From contig JAYJMM010000081.1 in NCBI GenBank assembly GCA_037349105.1, forward strand, positions 992,001 through 1,056,000: a stretch of DNA of 64,000 nt, read 5' to 3'. Made by a program: the position numbers and the translations under genes. Below the pieces are notes generated by a model. That model was given only the letters and a program-made list of their open reading frames with translations, did no database searches and had not been told where the DNA came from. Positions 52,001 through 62,930 of the stretch are shown here, piece by piece. The DNA comes from Limnomonas spitsbergensis (lineage: Eukaryota > Chlorophyta > Chlorophyceae > Chlamydomonadales). Position 1 is the first letter of the stretch. Every line of letters starts with the position of its first letter.

Positions 52001-55000
52001 TCCCTCTCCCTCTCCCTCTCCCTCTCCCTCTCCCTCTCCCTCTCCCTCTCCCTCTCCCTCTCCCTCTCCCTCTCCCTCTCCCTCTCCCTCTCCCTCTCCC
52101 TCTCCCTCTCCCTCTCCCTCTCCCTCTCCCTCTCCCTCTCCCTCTCCCTCTCCCTCTCCCTCTCCCTCTCCCTCTCCCTCTCCCTCTCCCTCTCCCTCTC
52201 CCTCTCCCTCTCCCTCTCCCTCTCCCTCTCCCTCTCCCTCTCCCTCTCCCTCTCCCTCTCCCTCTCCCTCTCCCTCTCCCTCTCCCTCTCCCTCTCCCTC
52301 TCCCTCTCCCTCTCCCTCTCCCTCTCCCTCTCCCTCTCCCTCTCCCTCTCCCTCTCCCTCTCCCTCTCCCTCTCCCTCTCCCTCTCCCTCTCCCTCTCCC
52401 TCTCCCTCTCCCTCTCCCTCTCCCTCTCCCTCTCCCTCTCCCTCTCCCTCTCCCTCTCCCTCTCCCTCTCCCTCTCCCTCTCCCTCTCCCTCTCCCTCTC
52501 CCTCTCCCTCTCCCTCTCCCTCTCCCTCTCCCTCTCCCTCTCCCTCTCCCTCTCCCTCTCCCTCTCCCTCTCCCTCTCCCTCTCCCTCTCCCTCTCCCTC
52601 TCCCTCTCCCTCTCCCTCTCCCTCTCCCTCTCCCTCTCCCTCTCCCTCTCCCTCTCCCTCTCCCTCTCCCTCTCCCTCTCCCTCTCCCTCTCCCTCTCCC
52701 TCTCCCTCTCCCTCTCCCTCTCCCTCTCCCTCTCCCTCTCCCTCTCCCTCTCCCTCTCCCTCTCCCTCTCCCTCTCCCTCTCCCTCTCCCTCTCCCTCTC
52801 CCTCTCCCTCTCCCTCTCCCTCTCCCTCTCCCTCTCCCTCTCCCTCTCCCTCTCCCTCTCCCTCTCCCTCTCCCTCTCCCTCTCCCTCTCCCTCTCCCTC
52901 TCCCTCTCCCTCTCCCTCTCCCTCTCCCTCTCCCTCTCCCTCTCCCTCTCCCTCTCCCTCTCCCTCTCCCTCTCCCTCTCCCTCTCCCTCTCCCTCTCCC
53001 TCTCCCTCTCCCTCTCCCTCTCCCTCTCCCTCTCCCTCTCCCTCTCCCTCTCCCTCTCCCTCTCCCTCTCCCTCTCCCTCTCCCTCTCCCTCTCCCTCTC
53101 CCTCTCCCTCTCCCTCTCCCTCTCCCTCTCCCTCTCCCTCTCCCTCTCCCTCTCCCTCTCCCTCTCCCTCTCCCTCTCCCTCTCCCTCTCCCTCTCCCTC
53201 TCCCTCTCCCTCTCCCTCTCCCTCTCCCTCTCCCTCTCCCTCTCCCTCTCCCTCTCCCTCTCCCTCTCCCTCTCCCTCTCCCTCTCCCTCTCCCTCTCCC
53301 TCTCCCTCTCCCTCTCCCTCTCCCTCTCCCTCTCCCTCTCCCTCTCCCTCTCCCTCTCCCTCTCCCTCTCCCTCTCCCTCTCCCTCTCCCTCTCCCTCTC
53401 CCTCTCCCTCTCCCTCTCCCTCTCCCTCTCCCTCTCCCTCTCCCTCTCCCTCTCCCTCTCCCTCTCCCTCTCCCTCTCCCTCTCCCTCTCCCTCTCCCTC
53501 TCCCTCTCCCTCTCCCTCTCCCTCTCCCTCTCCCTCTCCCTCTCCCTCTCCCTCTCCCTCTCCCTCTCCCTCTCCCTCTCCCTCTCCCTCTCCCTCTCCC
53601 TCTCCCTCTCCCTCTCCCTCTCCCTCTCCCTCTCCCTCTCCCTCTCCCTCTCCCTCTCCCTCTCCCTCTCCCTCTCCCTCTCCCTCTCCCTCTCCCTCTC
53701 CCTCTCCCTCTCCCTCTCCCTCTCCCTCTCCCTCTCCCTCTCCCTCTCCCTCTCCCTCTCCCTCTTCTTTGCCCTTAGCTATGGACCATCCCTTACTTCT
53801 CTTGTGTGTTTGTCGTTTTGCCCTGCAGTATGGCAAGGCTGGTGGCGGCGTCGAAGGATACGGAGCCGCAAGAATTTCTGCAAAGAACGCGGTTTTGTAC
53901 GACCCCTACGCACCTGCTGGCCAGCGGTACTCGTGCCTAGCTGGATCCAACATCCATCGCTACTACCACAGCACTGCGATTCTGTTGCCCTCCGGGGACG
54001 TGCTGATGGCCGGCGGAGAGCAAGGTGAGCAGAGGGGAGGGGAAAAGGGGGGAGGTAGGGGCAGAGGGGGGCAGGGAGAAGGACAGGGAGGGGAGGGGAA
54101 AGACATGGAGGGAGGGAGGGAGACGAAGGTGAAGAGTTTGCAGGGAAGGTGCAGGGGAACATCCCAACAGGCTTTTAGAGACAAGATTCTATCATGTCTC
54201 TTTAATCTTCAGATTCCGCCGAATGGGTATATTTTGTGCTTGGCCTGTCTTCGGAGTTTGAAAGTGAGGGAAAGTGTGTTTCAAGGAAGGGTGGCAGAGG
54301 TGAAATGAAAAGGGCTGGAGAGAAGGGCGGGTGATGATCCCTGCCTGTACCCTCTGCAGATGAGCCTGGCATTCAGCTTTCGTGCAAGCCCCTCCCTGAT
54401 CCTTAAACCCTAAACCCTAACCCTGAAACTTGCACTTAAGCCTGGCAAGTGGTAGTAGTAGTGTAAGACCGCATCTAAACCCTGGACACTCAACCCTGCA
54501 GATGAACCCGGCAACGAGAACTGCTATCCCCCCGGCCAATACAAGGCTGAGTTCCGCACCGAGAAGTTCAAGCTCCCGTACGCATCGTCACCCGATCGTC
54601 CCACAATCTCCGCCGCCCCAACCCCCGGCACCATCGCGCTCGGAGCGCAATTCACGGTCGAGTACCGCGGCAACGTCACGGCCGCCACGATGGTCGCCCC
54701 TGGCGCCACCACGCACTCCACCGACATGGGTCAGCGCGTTGTGTTCCTCCGCATTATCTCAAACACGTACGACCCACTGGACCCCACGCGCCCAGGCAAG
54801 ATCGTGTTGCAGGCGCCATGCGAATCCACAAACGCTGCCCATGCGGGCGCATGGATGCTGTTCCTTCTCAACGGCGACGTGCCTTGCAAAGCCGCCTCGT
54901 GGATCACCCTCGTGAGGCCCGCACCAGGCGCCCCCGTCTGCATCACCTCGGGACCCTCCGCGCTGCCCGCAACGGCAAAGATCAGCAGCCCGCCTCCGCC

Positions 55001-58000
55001 CTACACGACTCCGCCGCCCAATCCCTCCCCGGTGCCGCCCAGACCCCCCCGGCCCAGCCCTCCGCCCAGCCCGCCTCCTAGTCCCCCACCCTCGGCCAAC
55101 CCTCTCCCTGTCACCATCTCAAGAGGTTACCAGTGCGATGGAATCGGAGGATTCTGCGCTGGGGCCTGCGATGACTGCCAAGGCGGAGCATGCTTTCCCG
55201 GACCCTGGGCTGGGTGGGACTGTGACCCGGGCCTAGCTTGTGTCGAGCTCGATATCTGGTGGTGGTACTGCGGGCTACCCCCTCCCCCGTCCCCACCCAT
55301 CCCTCCCGCACCCCCCATGAAGTACCTCCCGCCCTACCCGGACTACTACATCGTCGTGGAGAGGGGCTTTCAGTGCGGCGGCATTGGTGGTAACTGTAAG
55401 GAGGCTGGGGGCACTGGAGGCGCTTGCATAGACGGGCAATGGGCAAACTACATCTGTGCGGCTGGTTACGAGTGCTCTGGGCCAGGCAATGTGTATTGGT
55501 GGACTTGCGAGTTACCTTTGGCCTCACCTCCCTCTCCCCCTCCTGCGGGGAACCTTCCTCCCGTTCCGGCCAACTACGTTGTTGTGCAGAAAGGCTTGCA
55601 GTGCGGCGGCATCGGCGGCAACTGTAAGGAGGCTGGGGGCACCGGAGGCGCTTGCACGGACGGACCTTGGGCAAACTACACTTGCGCTGCTGGTTACGAG
55701 TGCTCTGGGCCAGGCAATGCGTATTGGTGGACTTGCGAGTTACCTTTGGCCTCACCTCCCTCTCCCCCCCCTGCGGGGAACCTTCCTCCCGTTCCGGCTA
55801 ACTACGTTGTTGTGCAGAAAGGCTTGCAGTGCGGCGGCATCGGCGGCAACTGTAAGGAGGCTGGGGGCACCGGAGGCGCTTGCACGGACGGACCTTGGGC
55901 AAACTACACTTGCGCTGCTGGTTACGAGTGCTCTGGGCCAGGCAATGCGTATTGGTGGACTTGCGAGTTACCTTTGGCCTCACCTCCCTCTCCCCCTCCT
56001 GCGGGGAACCTTCCTCCCGTTCCGGCTAACTACGTTGTTGTGCAGAAAGGCTTGCAGTGCGGCGGCATCGGCGGCAACTGTAAGGAGGCTGGGGGCACCG
56101 GAGGCGCTTGCACGGACGGACCTTGGGCAAACTACACTTGCGCTGCTGGTTACGAGTGCTCTGGGCCAGGCAATGTGTATTGGTGGACTTGCGAGTTACC
56201 TTTGGCCTCACCTCCCTCTCCCCCTCCTGCGGGGAACCTTCCTCCCGTTCCGGCCAACTGCGTTGTTGTGCAGAAAGGCTTGCAGTGCGGCGGCATCGGC
56301 GGCAACTGTAAGGAGGCTGGGGGCACCGGAGGCGCTTGCACGGACGGACCTTGGGCAAACTACACTTGCGCTGCTGGTTACGAGTGCTCTGGGCCAGGCA
56401 ATGTGTATTGGTGGACTTGCGAGTTACCTTTGGCCTCACCTCCCCCTCCACCCCCTGTGGAGAACCTCCCGCCTGTCTCGGCCAATTTCGTCGTCGTGCA
56501 GAAAGGCTTGCAGTGCGGCGGCATCGGCGGCAACTGTAAGGAGGCTGGGGGCACCGGAGGCGCTTGCACGGACGGACCTTGGGCAAACTACACTTGCGCT
56601 GCTGGTTACGAGTGCTCTGGGCCAGGCAATGCGTATTGGTGGACTTGCGAGTTACCTTTGGCCTCACCTCCCTCTCCCCCCCCTGCGGGGAACCTTCCTC
56701 CCGTTCCGGCCAACTACGTTGTTGTGCAGAAAGGCTTGCAGTGCGGCGGCATCGGCGGCAACTGTAAGGAGGCTGGGGGCACCGGAGGCGCTTGCACGGA
56801 CGGACCTTGGGCAAACTACACTTGCGCTGCTGGTTACGAGTGCTCTGGGCCAGGCAATGTGTATTGGTGGACTTGCGAGTTACCTTTGGCCTCACCTCCC
56901 TCTCCCCCTCCTGCGGGGAACCTTCCTCCCGTTCCGGCCAACTGCGTTGTTGTGCAGAAAGGCTTGCAGTGCGGCGGCATCGGCGGCAACTGTAAGGAGG
57001 CTGGGGGCACCGGAGGCGCTTGCACGGACGGACCTTGGGCAAACTACACTTGCGCTGCTGGTTACGAGTGCTCTGGGCCAGGCAATGTGTATTGGTGGAC
57101 TTGCGAGTTACCTTTGGCCTCACCTCCCTCTCCCCCTCCTGCGGGGAACCTTCCTCCCGTTCCGGCCAACTACGTTGTTGTGCAGAAAGGCTTGCAGTGC
57201 GGCGGCATCGGCGGCAACTGTAAGGAGGCTGGGGGCACCGGAGGCGCTTGCACGGACGGACCTTGGGCAAACTACACTTGCGCTGCTGGTTACGAGTGCT
57301 CTGGGCCAGGCAATGTGTATTGGTGGACTTGCGAGTTACCTTTGGCCTCACCTCCCTCTCCCTCCCCTGCGGGGAACCTTTCTCCCGTTCCGGCCAACTA
57401 CGTTGTTGTGCAGAAAGGCTTGCAGTGCGGCGGCATCGGCGGCAACTGTAAGGAGGCTGGGGGCACCGGAGGCGCTTGCACGGACGGACCTTGGGCAAAC
57501 TACACTTGCGCTGCTGGTTACGAGTGCTCTGGGCCAGGCAATGTGTATTGGTGGACTTGCGAGTTACCTTTGGCCTCACCTCCCTCTCCCCCCCCTGCGG
57601 GGAACCTTCCTCCCGTTCCGGCCAACTACGTTGTTGTGCAGAAAGGCTTGCAGTGCGGCGGCATCGGCGGCAACTGTAAGGAGGCTGGGGGCACCGGAGG
57701 CGCTTGCACGGACGGACCTTGGGCAAACTACACTTGCGCTGCTGGTTACGAGTGCTCTGGGCCAGGCAATGTGTATTGGTGGACTTGCGAGTTACCTTTG
57801 GCCTCACCTCCCTCTCCCCCTCCTGCGGGGAACCTTCCTCCCGTTCCGGCCAACTACGTTGTTGTGCAGAAAGGCTTGCAGTGCGGCGGCATCGGCGGCA
57901 ACTGTAAGGAGGCTGGGGGCACCGGAGGCGCTTGCACGGACGGACCTTGGGCAAACTACACTTGCGCTGCTGGTTACGAGTGCTCTGGGCCAGGCAATGT

Positions 58001-58871
58001 GTATTGGTGGACTTGCGAGTTACCTTTGGCCTCACCTCCCTCTCCCCCTCCTGCGGGGAACCTTCCTCCCGTTCCGGCCAACTACGTTGTTGTGCAGAAA
58101 GGCTTGCAGTGCGGCGGCATCGGCGGCAACTGTAAGGAGGCTGGGGGCACCGGAGGCGCTTGCATGGACGGACCTTGGGCAAACTACACTTGCGCTGCTG
58201 GCTACGAGTGCTCTGGGCCAGGCAATGTGTATTGGTGGACTTGCGAGTTACCTTTGGCCTCACCTCCCTCTCCCCCTCCTGCGGGGAACCTTCCTCCCGT
58301 TCCGGCCAACTACGTTGTTGTGCAGAAAGGCTTGCAGTGCGGCGGCATCGGCGGCAACTGTAAGGAGGCTGGGGGCACCGGAGGCGCTTGCACGGACGGA
58401 CCTTGGGCAAACTACACTTGCGCTGCTGGTTACGAGTGCTCTGGGCCAGGCAATGTGTATTGGTGGACTTGCGAGTTACCTTTGGCCTCACCTCCCTCTC
58501 CCCCCCCTGCGGGGAACCTTCCTCCCGTTCCGGCCAACTACGTTGTTGTGCAGAAAGGCTTGCAGTGCGGCGGCATCGGCGGCAACTGTAAGGAGGCTGG
58601 GGGCACCGGAGGCGCTTGCACGGACGGACCTTGGGCAAACTACACTTGCGCTGCTGGTTACGAGTGCTCTGGGCCAGGCAATGTGTATTGGTGGACTTGC
58701 ACGATTTCGCCTGCACCTCTGACCTTTCTGAACCCACCTCCTCTTCCACTCCTTTTCTCTCCTCCCGTGTACCCCATCGTTCCCTCCTCCGTTCCATCCA
58801 CCATTCTCCCTCCGACATATGGCTTTTCCCCTTCTAATACGCGTCGATCACGGTGGAGCAAAGTGCTGTGA
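46015..58871 (+). CDS. Secreted glyoxal oxidase-like enzyme with 16 CBM1-like modules (GLOX2)
   Basis: Seven exons: 46015-46371, 46832-46915, 47714-48463, 49249-49530, 50745-51119, 53829-54024, 54502-58871 (stop 58869-58871); about 2137 residues. Exon order, phases and several lengths (84, 282, 196 nt) equal those of the neighbour at 24578-42315, so the two are tandem duplicates. There is a signal peptide ([16 protein letters not shown]), a CBM14-like Cys region continuing into exon 2 ([10 protein letters not shown]), a Ser-rich linker, the glyoxal oxidase domain and an early-set domain. Expected copper/radical residues are Cys332 (NPFCAGHSH), Tyr394 (HWYPTQ), Tyr662-His663 (RYYHST) and His753 (ATTHSTDM). 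[12 protein letters not shown] linker precedes one CBM1-like module of the first type (YQCDGIGG...WWWYC) and 15 of the second type ([14 protein letters not shown]...YWWTC) joined by [19 protein letters not shown] linkers. A short Pro-rich end replaces the CxxC tail of the paralogue. Likely an extracellular H2O2-producing oxidase anchored by many sugar-binding modules; the ligand is inference. A possible TGTAA poly(A) signal lies at 59483. Confidence 0.88.
47222..47340 (-). repeat. Reverse copy of the GLOX1 intron 2 repeat
   Basis: Two units with GGCACAGTTAAGCCGGATTG and GGCACAGGTATAGCCGGATT, TACCA(C/T). This is the reverse complement of the units at 25380-25600. It lies in GLOX2 intron 2. Confidence 0.7.
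48500..48590 (+). repeat. Donor-side copy of GLOX2 exon 3
   Basis: GTGGATGGTCCATCCTCAGG, AGCGCCAGAACGCTCACTGG, TGCCCAACGCAGGTGATG copies the exon 3 end with its donor. It is closer to the GLOX1 form (CAATCCACCCTCAGGAGCTC, CTGTACGCTCACTGG) than to the present GLOX2 exon. It is frame-shifted and not usable as coding sequence. Confidence 0.75.
48935..48992 (+). repeat. Remnant of the exon 4 pseudo-copy in GLOX2
   Basis: TTCTCCATCTACGAGCAATC, AAACCCGTGCTTACAAATCA, TTGACACAAC matches the 3' part of the GLOX1 pseudo-exon at 29534-29582 (TTCTCCATCTGCAGCTACAC, TGCGAGTCATTGACACAAC). The pseudo-exon therefore predates the gene duplication. Confidence 0.75.
48988..49240 (+). repeat. 45-bp array ahead of GLOX2 exon 4
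   Basis: Five units of AACTGCGCCTCCGATGTGGC, ATTTCAGC.TTGTCCA.GTG, TGCTG, each holding a TTTCAG acceptor-like word. The final unit merges into the real pre-acceptor sequence AACTGCGCCTCTTGTGCTCC then TGCTGCCCGCAG (49218-49248). GLOX1 has only that last unit (29626-29660). Confidence 0.9.
49530..49840. repeat. GT-rich microsatellite in GLOX2 intron 4
   Basis: Runs of GTGTGTGTGTGGGCAAGGCG and GTGGGGGCATG begin directly at the exon 4 donor GTGAGTGTG. The corresponding GLOX1 intron starts GTGAGCGTGCATGTGCGC without expansion. Confidence 0.85.
50140..50690. repeat. CTG-rich degenerate repeat in GLOX2 intron 4
   Basis: About eight units of roughly 60-70 bp (CTGCTGCTACTGTCTCATAT, ACGCTGCGTCC, TCTTGTGCTGCATGCTTGA). 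It occupies the same intron as the CTG array of GLOX1 but with a different linker, so expansion was probably independent from a shared CTG-rich seed. Confidence 0.8.
51180..51360 (+). repeat. Donor-side copies of GLOX2 exon 5
   Basis: The exon end and donor GGAGGCAACCAGGTGAGCAG, ACACGTGATATTGGAGA (51108-51150) recur at 51199-51245 (GGAGGCAACCAGGTGAGCGG, ACACATGTGATATCGGAGA). A weaker trace, GAGGAAAGCAGGTGAGGGTG, is at about 51326-51346. At least one decoy keeps an intact donor. Confidence 0.8.
51793..53766. repeat. (CTCTCC)n hexanucleotide array, ~330 units
   Basis: Almost uninterrupted CTCTCC for nearly 2 kb, with only a few variants near the left end (CCTTTCC, CTCCATCTCC near 51908). It occupies GLOX2 intron 5 and ends about 60 bp before the exon 6 acceptor. 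Ser-Leu, Pro-Ser and Glu-Gly dipeptide frames over it are artefacts, even where one runs in frame into exon 6. Confidence 0.98.
54339..54372 (+). repeat. Acceptor-side copy of GLOX2 exon 7 start
   Basis: TACCCTCTGCAGATGAGCCT, GGCATTCAGC repeats the acceptor and first 12 nt of exon 7 (AACCCTGCAGATGAACCCGG at 54492-54511), then diverges and reaches a stop after about 14 codons. Confidence 0.7.
55340..58700 (+). repeat. 228-bp coding tandem array (15 CBM1-like modules)
   Basis: Fifteen in-frame units of 228 bp (76 codons) inside GLOX2 exon 7. Units 2-15 are nearly identical, with a handful of differences (TACGTT/TGCGTT for Tyr/Cys in the linker, GCGTAT/GTGTAT, CCTCCC versus CTCCC). Unit 6 has a distinct linker ([20 protein letters not shown]), and unit 1 is the most diverged ([14 protein letters not shown]). 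Each unit has a CBM1-like core with the aromatic end YWW.C. High identity even at third positions suggests recent amplification or ongoing conversion. Confidence 0.95.
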
Positions 58872-60795
58872 GAGATTTATAAACCTCTTCAAACCGTTGC
58901 CAGCATAATCTGTTGGGATGAAACGTCAGCTAGTAACCGACATGGACGATGTTTGCTGCGTACGTTCCGGCCGCCGCGATGCTTTTACTGGTACCATCAA
59001 GTATGTTACGCCCTAGACATTGGGAGGGGGTCGTCCATCATACCATTCATACACGTTGTTTATTTTCTGTTTCTGGGTTGAAACTCATTTGTCTGAGCCA
59101 GGGTCGGGTGATCCAGTTGATACTCCTTTGCGTCATGTGCAATTTTATCCAAAGGCATAAATAATTGTTTTTGATTGCATTGAGCCACGTCTTGTTTATG
59201 ATTATGAGATATTCTTTTGCATTATTATGGAATTCATTCCCGCGGCACTGAATTGCGGTTGTTTGCCCAGGTAGCCAGGAGGGTCACTGGATTGTGCCCG
59301 ATATTCTTGTTTATTTCGTGCTCGTACTGGTGTACGGGCACCTAGCCGATGCAAATGTGAGGTTCTGGAGGACTGTAAAACTTAACACGCACATAAGTTC
59401 TTCACTTCCGGTCTCTAGGTTTTCCACTGACCTCCTTCTGCTGACAACAAATTTGCTTGATTCCTTTGTGTGCTTTGGCTGATGTAAATAATTGCAAAAT
59501 AAATCCTTGAAAATTATGTATGAAAGCGTCCTTGACGCAGCGAGTGATTAATGTATTTAAACCGAAATAAGTCTTTGACTCGTTCGGCACACACTGCTTC
59601 ATATTACCCGCAAACTAGATTTCACACGAGATGAATCAGGACAACGAGGAAACACACTGGAGCCCTAAAGGCAAGCAACCAATATAAAAACGCACACCAT
59701 TGGAATGACGCCGACACCGTAGAGCAGATGAAATGTTAGTGCAAAGGAGTTCAGCCCTGCCCCAGCTCAGCGCCGCCTCCACAATTAGGGAACACAGATA
59801 TCATGCGTGCCGTCTAGGACAGTAAGTGGTTCACCGCAGCAGAGCATCTGCATTAACATTACAAGCTCTTTCGTGACAACAGCTGTCCACAAAACACCTT
59901 TCAACTTTGTGGGCGCGCGGCTAATCAGTTGGGAGTGGCGGGAAATGATCATGCAAAAAATAAACAGGAGTAGTGAAGTCAAGGGCAAACAAAAGGCTGG
60001 GAGATGAGGTCAGTGAAAGGAAACCTCAGAAACGTCTACGCCTCGACGGTCAACCACATCTTCCACAAAAGCCAGGGGGGAACCCACACATGCCTGCCAA
60101 GGCACATTGCGTGAAAGTCTCTAGCACCGTCTGGGAGGCCTGCCTATCCCTGCTCCCTAAGTAGATCTTTCACACTTATCACACGTAGATTTTAACAATT
60201 TACTGATACTTAACAGCAATATAATCGAGCAATTTTAGTGAGGTGATTGGGGACACACAAAGGATCGTTCCTTCAATTTCCGTGACCTTTTCAGTGATGA
60301 AAAAACCCTTTTGGGTCATGGGGTGCAAGATCATCAGTGGGCCAGACCAGGGTATCTTCATGCTAGCCCGGGGCGGCAGCTTCTCGGCAACAACTAATTC
60401 CATATAATGTCATGCTGCAAATGCCCTAAAGTGCAAGAGCAATTGAGCATCAGGTGCCAAACCAAGCGACCTTTTAACGCCATTTCTTGTTCCTGTCCTA
60501 AGTAGCTGTTGTGTTCCTTTCAGCATAACCCTACTTAATAGCGGTGGCTTCAAACTATTCAAATATTGAAATACCGCTGCGCCAGTCAATGACACAACGA
60601 CTCTATGCCCTGCTTAAAAAGGCTCGGCCGCGTGGGCGCCCAACTATCCCGTTGGGAGAAAAGAAAAGGTAAGAGGGAGAGAAGGAGAAGAGGACACAAA
60701 GGAGAAAGAAATACCTCCCCGAAAGAATAAGGCAGCCCGAAGTATCCCTGCCCCTCTCAAGCCTTTTGTCCAAGAAGGCAAAGACAGGCAGCAAA
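58872..60795. other. GLOX2 downstream region, no clear gene
   Basis: The first 600 bp are AT-richer than the genes and probably include the GLOX2 3' UTR and terminator. Two adjacent minus-strand frames (60410-60595 and 60200-60403, the latter containing LPPRASMKIPWSGPLMILH) look protein-like, but I recognise no family. They may be one broken or spliced piece of a mobile element. A reverse ~60-bp tail repeat follows at 60586-60645. Confidence 0.4.
60586..60645 (-). repeat. Copy of ~60-bp dispersed tail repeat (reverse)
   Basis: CAATGACACAACGACTCTAT, GCCCTGCTTAAAAAGGCTCG, GCCGCGTGGGCGCC, followed by a purine-rich stretch (60655-60712). It ends close to the 3' side of the LINE remnant. Confidence 0.75.
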
Positions 60796-62760
60796 CTAGG
60801 CCTCAACAATACTTACCACGTCCTCAGAGCCTCCCACCCAAGCCTGCCGCGGTACAATGAACTGTTGAAAGTCTGTGGCGCACTCCTGAGCGCCTGTCCA
60901 ACCTCTCTCCCTAAGCCTCTCCTTCACGCTAGGGCACTGGAAGCAGACATGCAGCGCATCCTCCACATGCTCGCCATCTCCCATTGCCCAACACTGCTGG
61001 CAGTAGCGTGTCTCACGTTGTTGACCGTTCCGCCGTCCTCTTGAATCGGCCATGCTAACCGCACCGAGTCGCAGCCTTAAGTTCGTGCGCACACAAGCGC
61101 ACGTACTCTTGCTCAGGTGCGGCTCTTAGCTTGCGCCAACACGGCGCCCACCATAGACTGGAAACAAGTGCGGTAGGCGGCCGCAGACCTGTGCTCGCTG
61201 GCTCGGTGGCGGGGTCCCTGGGGTCTCCTCTGCCAGTCGCCTGAAGCTGCACCTGCTGGTAGGCTGCGTCCACTAGGCGTAGCACCTCTGGGACGGGGAG
61301 CGGCTGCATGTCAGAGACTGCCTCGCACAGTTTGGGGGCAGCTGTTGCACGCTCCAACTCCTTCAACGCCTCCATCAGCTCACCGCACCATGTGCGCACT
61401 CCGGTGTTCTGTCGAAGCGTGAGCTGCATGTCGGCCGCCATGCCTGCTGCCATAAGTGGGCTGTCTTCTTGTTCTGCAGGTGCCACCGCTGCCCTGTAGA
61501 AGCGGAGCATGTGCTGCCAACAGTCTTCTTGTAACGGCTGGATCTGCAGCTCCCTCATGAGCCCCAGTTGGCAGCGGAGGCAGGCAGTCCTGCAGCCTGG
61601 CGCAAGTGCTGGAGTAGGCTGGACTGCATCCTGCTCCGGAGGCAGTGTTGCGGCCGAAGGTGACCGGTGGTCCACACCACATACCCGTAGTTGGCCGCAG
61701 GCTCTGCATAGACAACCGCTAGCCGGATGTACGTGGGCAGATGATGTCTCAAACGCACCCTGGCAGCCACGGAGCGAACAAGATGCAACGCGGCAGCCAG
61801 AGGCGCCTCTCTACCTTGACTGGCTTCCCTCATGCTGCCCCTTTCGTGCTGAATGATGTCCAATAATTTTAATTATTCGACACGCTTCAGCACTTTCCTA
61901 TCCGAGCCGTACACGCAGACATGAACTGGCTGGCGGGGTTGCGCTGCTAAGTGGCTGCCAAGCTCCAAAATCTCTGTCTTGCTGATGTTGACTTGGAGCT
62001 GTTTGACCGCCGCATATTCATGCAGAGCATCTAGCATGCGCTGCTGCCCTGCCGGACTGCTGGCTAGTAGGGAGAGGTCATCCGCATACAAGAGGCACCT
62101 GAGTCGCCGCCCTGCCTCCAGCGCAAATGCCCTCTGCCGGGCACTGGGCGCGATCTTGCCTGAAAGGTCGCTGATATAGAGGGTGAAGAGGAGGGGGCTG
62201 ACAGGGCAGCCCTGCTTGATACCGTGGGTGCAAGGCACAGGGCCAGTGATTGTAGACTACAATTTGTAGTGCCATCTGTGAGCGTGTAGACGGCACCGCT
62301 ATGACAGGGAAGTTATAGACGATCAGCGGCCGACCAGAATAGCCCAAAATAAATGTGCTCGATCGGCCCTCTAGGGAATCGCTAGGGTCGACTCGGCGAT
62401 GGCCGAAAGAAAAATGAGGGAGGGGCCGGCCGAAGACAGGCCGCAGCCGAAGGCTTCGGAGGGGGGGGTCGGCCGAAGGCCGAATCTGAGGTGGGGGTTC
62501 GGTCCGTGGGTTCGGTCGAAAGCAGGCCATATTAGCGCTTAAATGGCACTTGAACAGCGCGTAACATGCCTGATGGCATGTGTAGATGCTCTGACAGATG
62601 CCGCCTGAGCTGATCCTGTGGCAGAAATTCATAGGCCATGGTCTTGTCAAAGGCCACATGCAGCTCGAGCAAGTACCACAGCCTCCAACTGTCCGCTGTG
62701 CATGGAATGCATGCCTCAAGAGGAAAAGCAGCCTAAAGCGTGCTACAGCGCCGCTTAAAT
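60796..62760 (-). pseudogene. Degenerate LINE (non-LTR retrotransposon) reverse transcriptase
   Basis: Read from 62760 downward. A motif A-like segment (LELHVAFDKTMAYEFLPQD, about 62580-62680) is followed by the motif B/C part in another frame (GIKQGCPVSPLLFTLYISDL, LLYADDLSLLASS, about 62220-62040), thumb-like text (HLPTYIRLAVVYAEPAANYG), a middle block (LQIQPLQEDCWQHMLRFYRA) and a C-terminal zinc knuckle (YCQQCWAMGDGEHVEDALHV, CFQCP). This order is typical of LINE ORF2 of L1-like green-algal elements. The pieces lie in at least three frames, and a GC-rich insertion (about 62265-62540, with repeated CGGCCGAA words) separates motif A from motif B. The element is dead; no endonuclease domain is visible. 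Confidence 0.82.
62265..62540. repeat. GC-rich insertion inside the LINE remnant
   Basis: Contains repeated GGCCGAAG/CGGCCGA words (GATGGCCGAAAG, GGCCGGCCGAAGAC, GCAGCCGAAGGCTTC, GTCGGCCGAAGGCCGAATC). It interrupts the reverse transcriptase between motifs A and B. It is not recognised as a known element and its boundaries are approximate. Confidence 0.5.
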
Positions 62761-62930
62761 TCAAACTGTTCAGGAGGGATGCATATCAGTCTGATCTACC
62801 TTCCGACGATGTTGCCTACCATCTGTCATCTGACAGATGCCTTACCAAACGAGGATATGACTTGAATTTCCCTCTGGTTTCACCAGCTGATCATGTCATG
62901 CAATTCCATTTTTCTTTTGAGTTGGTTTAA

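Noticed and set aside
51602..54308. Ser-Leu and Pro-Ser dipeptide proteins over 800 codons
   Set aside because: Hexanucleotide repeat; one frame runs into exon 6, but the paralogue has a normal intron there and a good acceptor at 53828.
55456..58818. Second-frame 1088-codon (+) and 930-codon (-) open frames over the module array
   Set aside because: Shadows of the 228-bp in-frame repeat (76 codons); only the frame with conserved Cys and Trp matches a domain.
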